From Acanthosoma haemorrhoidale (Eukaryota; Arthropoda; Insecta; Hemiptera; Acanthosomatidae): a stretch of 64,000 nucleotides of DNA. A program made the position numbers and the translations under genes. Position 1 is the first letter of the stretch. Each line of letters starts with the position of its first letter. The notes under the pieces were generated by a model that ran no database searches, had not been told where the DNA came from, and was given only the letters and a program-made list of their open reading frames with translations. The stretch spans positions 110,723,139 through 110,787,138 of the forward strand of contig OV884011.1 of assembly GCA_930367205.1 (NCBI GenBank). The letters are read 5' to 3'. This document shows positions 63,551 to 64,000 of this stretch, piece after piece.

Positions 63551-64000
63551 TTTTTTTATTATTAAAACAATTTTTATTTAGATAAAATTTCAATCTGCCT
63601 TTTATTAGGCAATAAGTAATTGAGATAAATGTTATCATTCATACCATATTTAGAGTTCATCATTCACTCGCTCATTCATACAATATTTACAAACAGCCCA
63701 GAGGCCCCCCAAGTCCTCAAGGTTGTCATCTCCCTCACATGCGAAGGAGAAAGCGGAGTCTTGGGGAGTCCCCCACACTCCTACGTCAGCCGCGTCACTG
63801 GATAAGAGCCAGCGGAGGCTGACCAAGAGCGCGAGAGCCACAGACGCTCAGGACATGATTAAAGAAACTGGCCATTGCCAGGACTCCCACTAACACTTAG
63901 TTATAGCAGGTCCCGAGGCCACTGCCGTTTTAGTCTCCGAGGAGGATTATAGGGGTGAGTAGTTAACTGTGCTAGGGAATTAGGGTGGTTGGATAGGTTA
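63551..64000 (-). mobile_element. F1 LINE 3' end running off the window (copy k)
   Basis: On the minus strand it starts (from the right edge) in the end of ORF2, shows the long type of 3' UTR (about 63,665-63,860) and ends with the hairpin TGCCT-AATAAA-AGGCA (63,596-63,611), GATTGAAATTTTATC and an A-rich tail (T run at 63,549-63,557). The body lies beyond 64,000. Confidence 0.82.

Noticed and set aside
1..64000. CRISPR arrays, operons, ribosome binding sites
   Set aside because: The window is eukaryotic; no spaced short repeats or bacterial gene organisation were seen.

Overview
This is a eukaryotic, AT-rich, gene-poor and heavily repetitive window. The retroelement families (Jockey-type LINEs, an R1-type LINE, Gypsy-type LTR elements with AGTTA...TAACT termini inserted in TATATA) fit an arthropod, most likely an insect. 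That placement is inference from element types. I found no convincing host protein-coding gene, rRNA or functional tRNA, and almost every long open frame is a retrotransposon or its debris.

Layout. 1-7,900: mostly featureless AT-rich DNA with a nested repeat cluster (3,245-3,767), a possible piggyBac-like relic (about 3.1-3.2 kb) and two LINE scraps. 7,910-12,486 (minus): a complete Jockey-type LINE, here called F1, with 12-bp target-site duplications, an intact 445-aa ORF1 (gag-like, three zinc knuckles) and an intact 896-codon ORF2 (endonuclease plus reverse transcriptase). 16.0-19.85 kb (minus): a decayed R1-type LINE lying within or beside a decayed F1 copy, then a tRNA-like SINE candidate. 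20.84-24.77 kb: two broken Gypsy-type elements (A plus, B minus) joined head-to-head, each with its own LTR next to a TA repeat. 26.3-27.96 kb: a degenerate tandem array and a third LINE relic (F3). 30.07-31.37 kb (plus): an internally deleted F1 copy with both ends and a TSD. 33.9-35.13 kb (plus): a truncated copy of a second Jockey-like family (F2), followed by a 470-bp inverted-repeat structure. 35.9-43.7 kb: mostly empty AT-rich DNA with an F2 3' end. 43.7-46.1 kb (minus): a decayed F1. 46.74-50.29 kb (plus): a third Gypsy-type element (C), broken by stops, frameshift and deletion, with a 117-bp F1 tail inserted in its 3' LTR. 55.57-57.47 kb (minus): an F1 copy with an F2 element inside it, creating a 372-codon chimeric frame. 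57.5-64 kb: AT-rich DNA, a hammerhead-ribozyme-like motif at 59.77 kb, an F1 fragment and an F1 copy running off the right edge.

How the parts relate. F1 is the dominant family, with at least eleven copies or fragments. Most end in the same short hairpin followed by GATTGTAAT and AATAAA, probably the sequence its reverse transcriptase recognises. Only the 7.9-12.5 kb copy has full coding capacity, but its ORF2 opens with GTG directly after the ORF1 TAA, whereas a decayed relative has ATG at that place. The Gypsy-type elements are all dead: both visible RT active sites have lost an aspartate.
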